The notes beneath the pieces are model-generated. The model was not told the origin of the DNA. It made no database searches and saw only the letters and a list, made by a program, of their open reading frames with translations. A stretch of DNA of 64,000 nt from Oryzicola mucosus (GTDB lineage Bacteria; Pseudomonadota; Alphaproteobacteria; Rhizobiales; Rhizobiaceae), in contig NZ_JACVVX010000002.1 in the NCBI RefSeq assembly GCF_014534685.1, positions 496,001 through 560,000 on the forward strand. The letters run 5' to 3'. Numbering within the stretch: the first letter of the stretch is position 1; every line of letters starts with the position of its first letter. The translations under genes and the position numbers were made by a program. Shown one piece after another: positions 63,673-64,000 of this stretch.

Positions 63673-64000
63673 GCCGCCTCCTTCGCTTCCGCGATCAGTG
63701 CGGCGAGGTCGTCGTCCACCGAGTTGCGCAGCGGGTGCCACAGCCCGCGCCGGCGCGCGGAGGCGAAGCGCTCGGCGATGAAGGCGGCGGCCTTCGGGTT
63801 TTCGCGCAGCATGAAGGCGCGGACCGTCTCGTCGGCGATATAGGCGTCGTAGACCGCGCCGATCAGTGCCGAGGGAATGGCGTTGGTGGTCTCGGCAAAG
63901 CCGATCAGCCGATCGACTGTCTCGGCGAATTCGGAGGCGCCGCGCGGGCCGTGGCGCATCTGGCCGTCGATGAAGCGGCGGTTGACGGCGCGCGCCCGCA
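63669..64000 (-). CDS. cobN: Cobaltochelatase subunit CobN, C-terminal part only (runs off the right edge)
   Basis: About 110 residues: RARAVNRRFIDGQMRHGPRG, then the family end RRGLWHPLRNSVDDDLAALI and AEAKEAA. CobN is the large subunit of the aerobic cobaltochelatase CobNST, which inserts Co2+ into hydrogenobyrinic acid diamide. Overlaps cobG by four bases. Confidence 0.93.
   Translation of the reverse strand, partial: RARAVNRRFIDGQMRHGPRGASEFAETVDRLIGFAETTNAIPSALIGAVYDAYIADETVRAFMLRENPKAAAFIAERFASARRRGLWHPLRNSVDDDLAALIAEAKEAA

Overview
The window looks like chromosome of an alphaproteobacterium of the order Rhizobiales, most like the Mesorhizobium/Phyllobacteriaceae group. The evidence is high GC content, a circularly permuted tmRNA with tag ANDNYAEARLAA, the sspB-DUF4169-RHH trio, a BA14K protein, the hflK-hflC-DUF2065-Do protease order, rhizobial-type palindromic intergenic repeats, and a B12 cluster with cobG, cobE and cobN. 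No prophage, plasmid functions, transposase or CRISPR array was seen. Almost everything reads as core chromosome.

Layout. 1-7.3 kb: an unknown partial gene, a hot-dog thioesterase divergent from a D-lactate/glycolate-type FAD oxidase, a large AsmA-like envelope protein, then the SspB operon. 7.3-11.4 kb: a TetR regulator divergent from a Bcr/CflA-type MFS exporter, an O-antigen ligase/polymerase-like membrane protein and a P-loop ATPase. 11.4-18.5 kb: permuted ssrA, then thyA, DUF4424, folA, hflK, hflC, DUF2065 and a Do-type protease. 18.4-24 kb: an orphan Bug binding protein, serB plus a GNAT enzyme divergent from miaA, and a BCCT transporter. 24-27.5 kb: ilvI-ilvH behind a transcription attenuator with a branched-chain leader peptide, then a LysE exporter. 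27.5-29.2 kb: a cobalt-type nitrile hydratase with its accessory protein. 29-36.8 kb: a RecD-like helicase, an SpoIIAA-like protein, pdxJ, kup, a flavoprotein monooxygenase, a TetR regulator and ilvC. 37-44.2 kb: BA14K, an EEP-family hydrolase, a Nudix-like protein, a MacAB-type exporter and a PhzF protein. 44-47.2 kb: tRNA-Lys(CTT) and small envelope or unknown proteins. 47.2-51.3 kb: a sulfate ABC importer operon. 51.4-64 kb: a cobalamin (B12) cluster running off the right edge inside cobN.

How the genes work together. ilvI/ilvH and ilvC supply two successive steps of branched-chain amino-acid synthesis. ThyA and FolA form the thymidylate/folate couple. HflK/HflC and the Do protease serve membrane and periplasmic quality control, and SspB and tmRNA serve ClpXP/trans-translation quality control. 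The cob genes cover most of corrin ring synthesis plus nucleotide-loop assembly (cobS, cobT). cbiD is present where cobF would be expected for C1 methylation.

Most notable observations: (1) a palindromic repeat that is intergenic elsewhere in the window lies in frame inside cobG and adds about 52 residues; (2) an ilvIH attenuator whose leader peptide appears to be leaderless; (3) a 28-codon ORF that exactly bridges ilvI and ilvH; (4) a 31-bp perfect hairpin between divergent cobL and cobK; (5) an operator-like palindrome filling the promoter spacer of the MFS exporter; (6) paired AT-rich palindromes upstream of the sulfate operon. I found no clearly new defence or mobile system. The strongest novelty candidates are regulatory and repeat-related. 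All calls are from reading the sequence; no database search was run.
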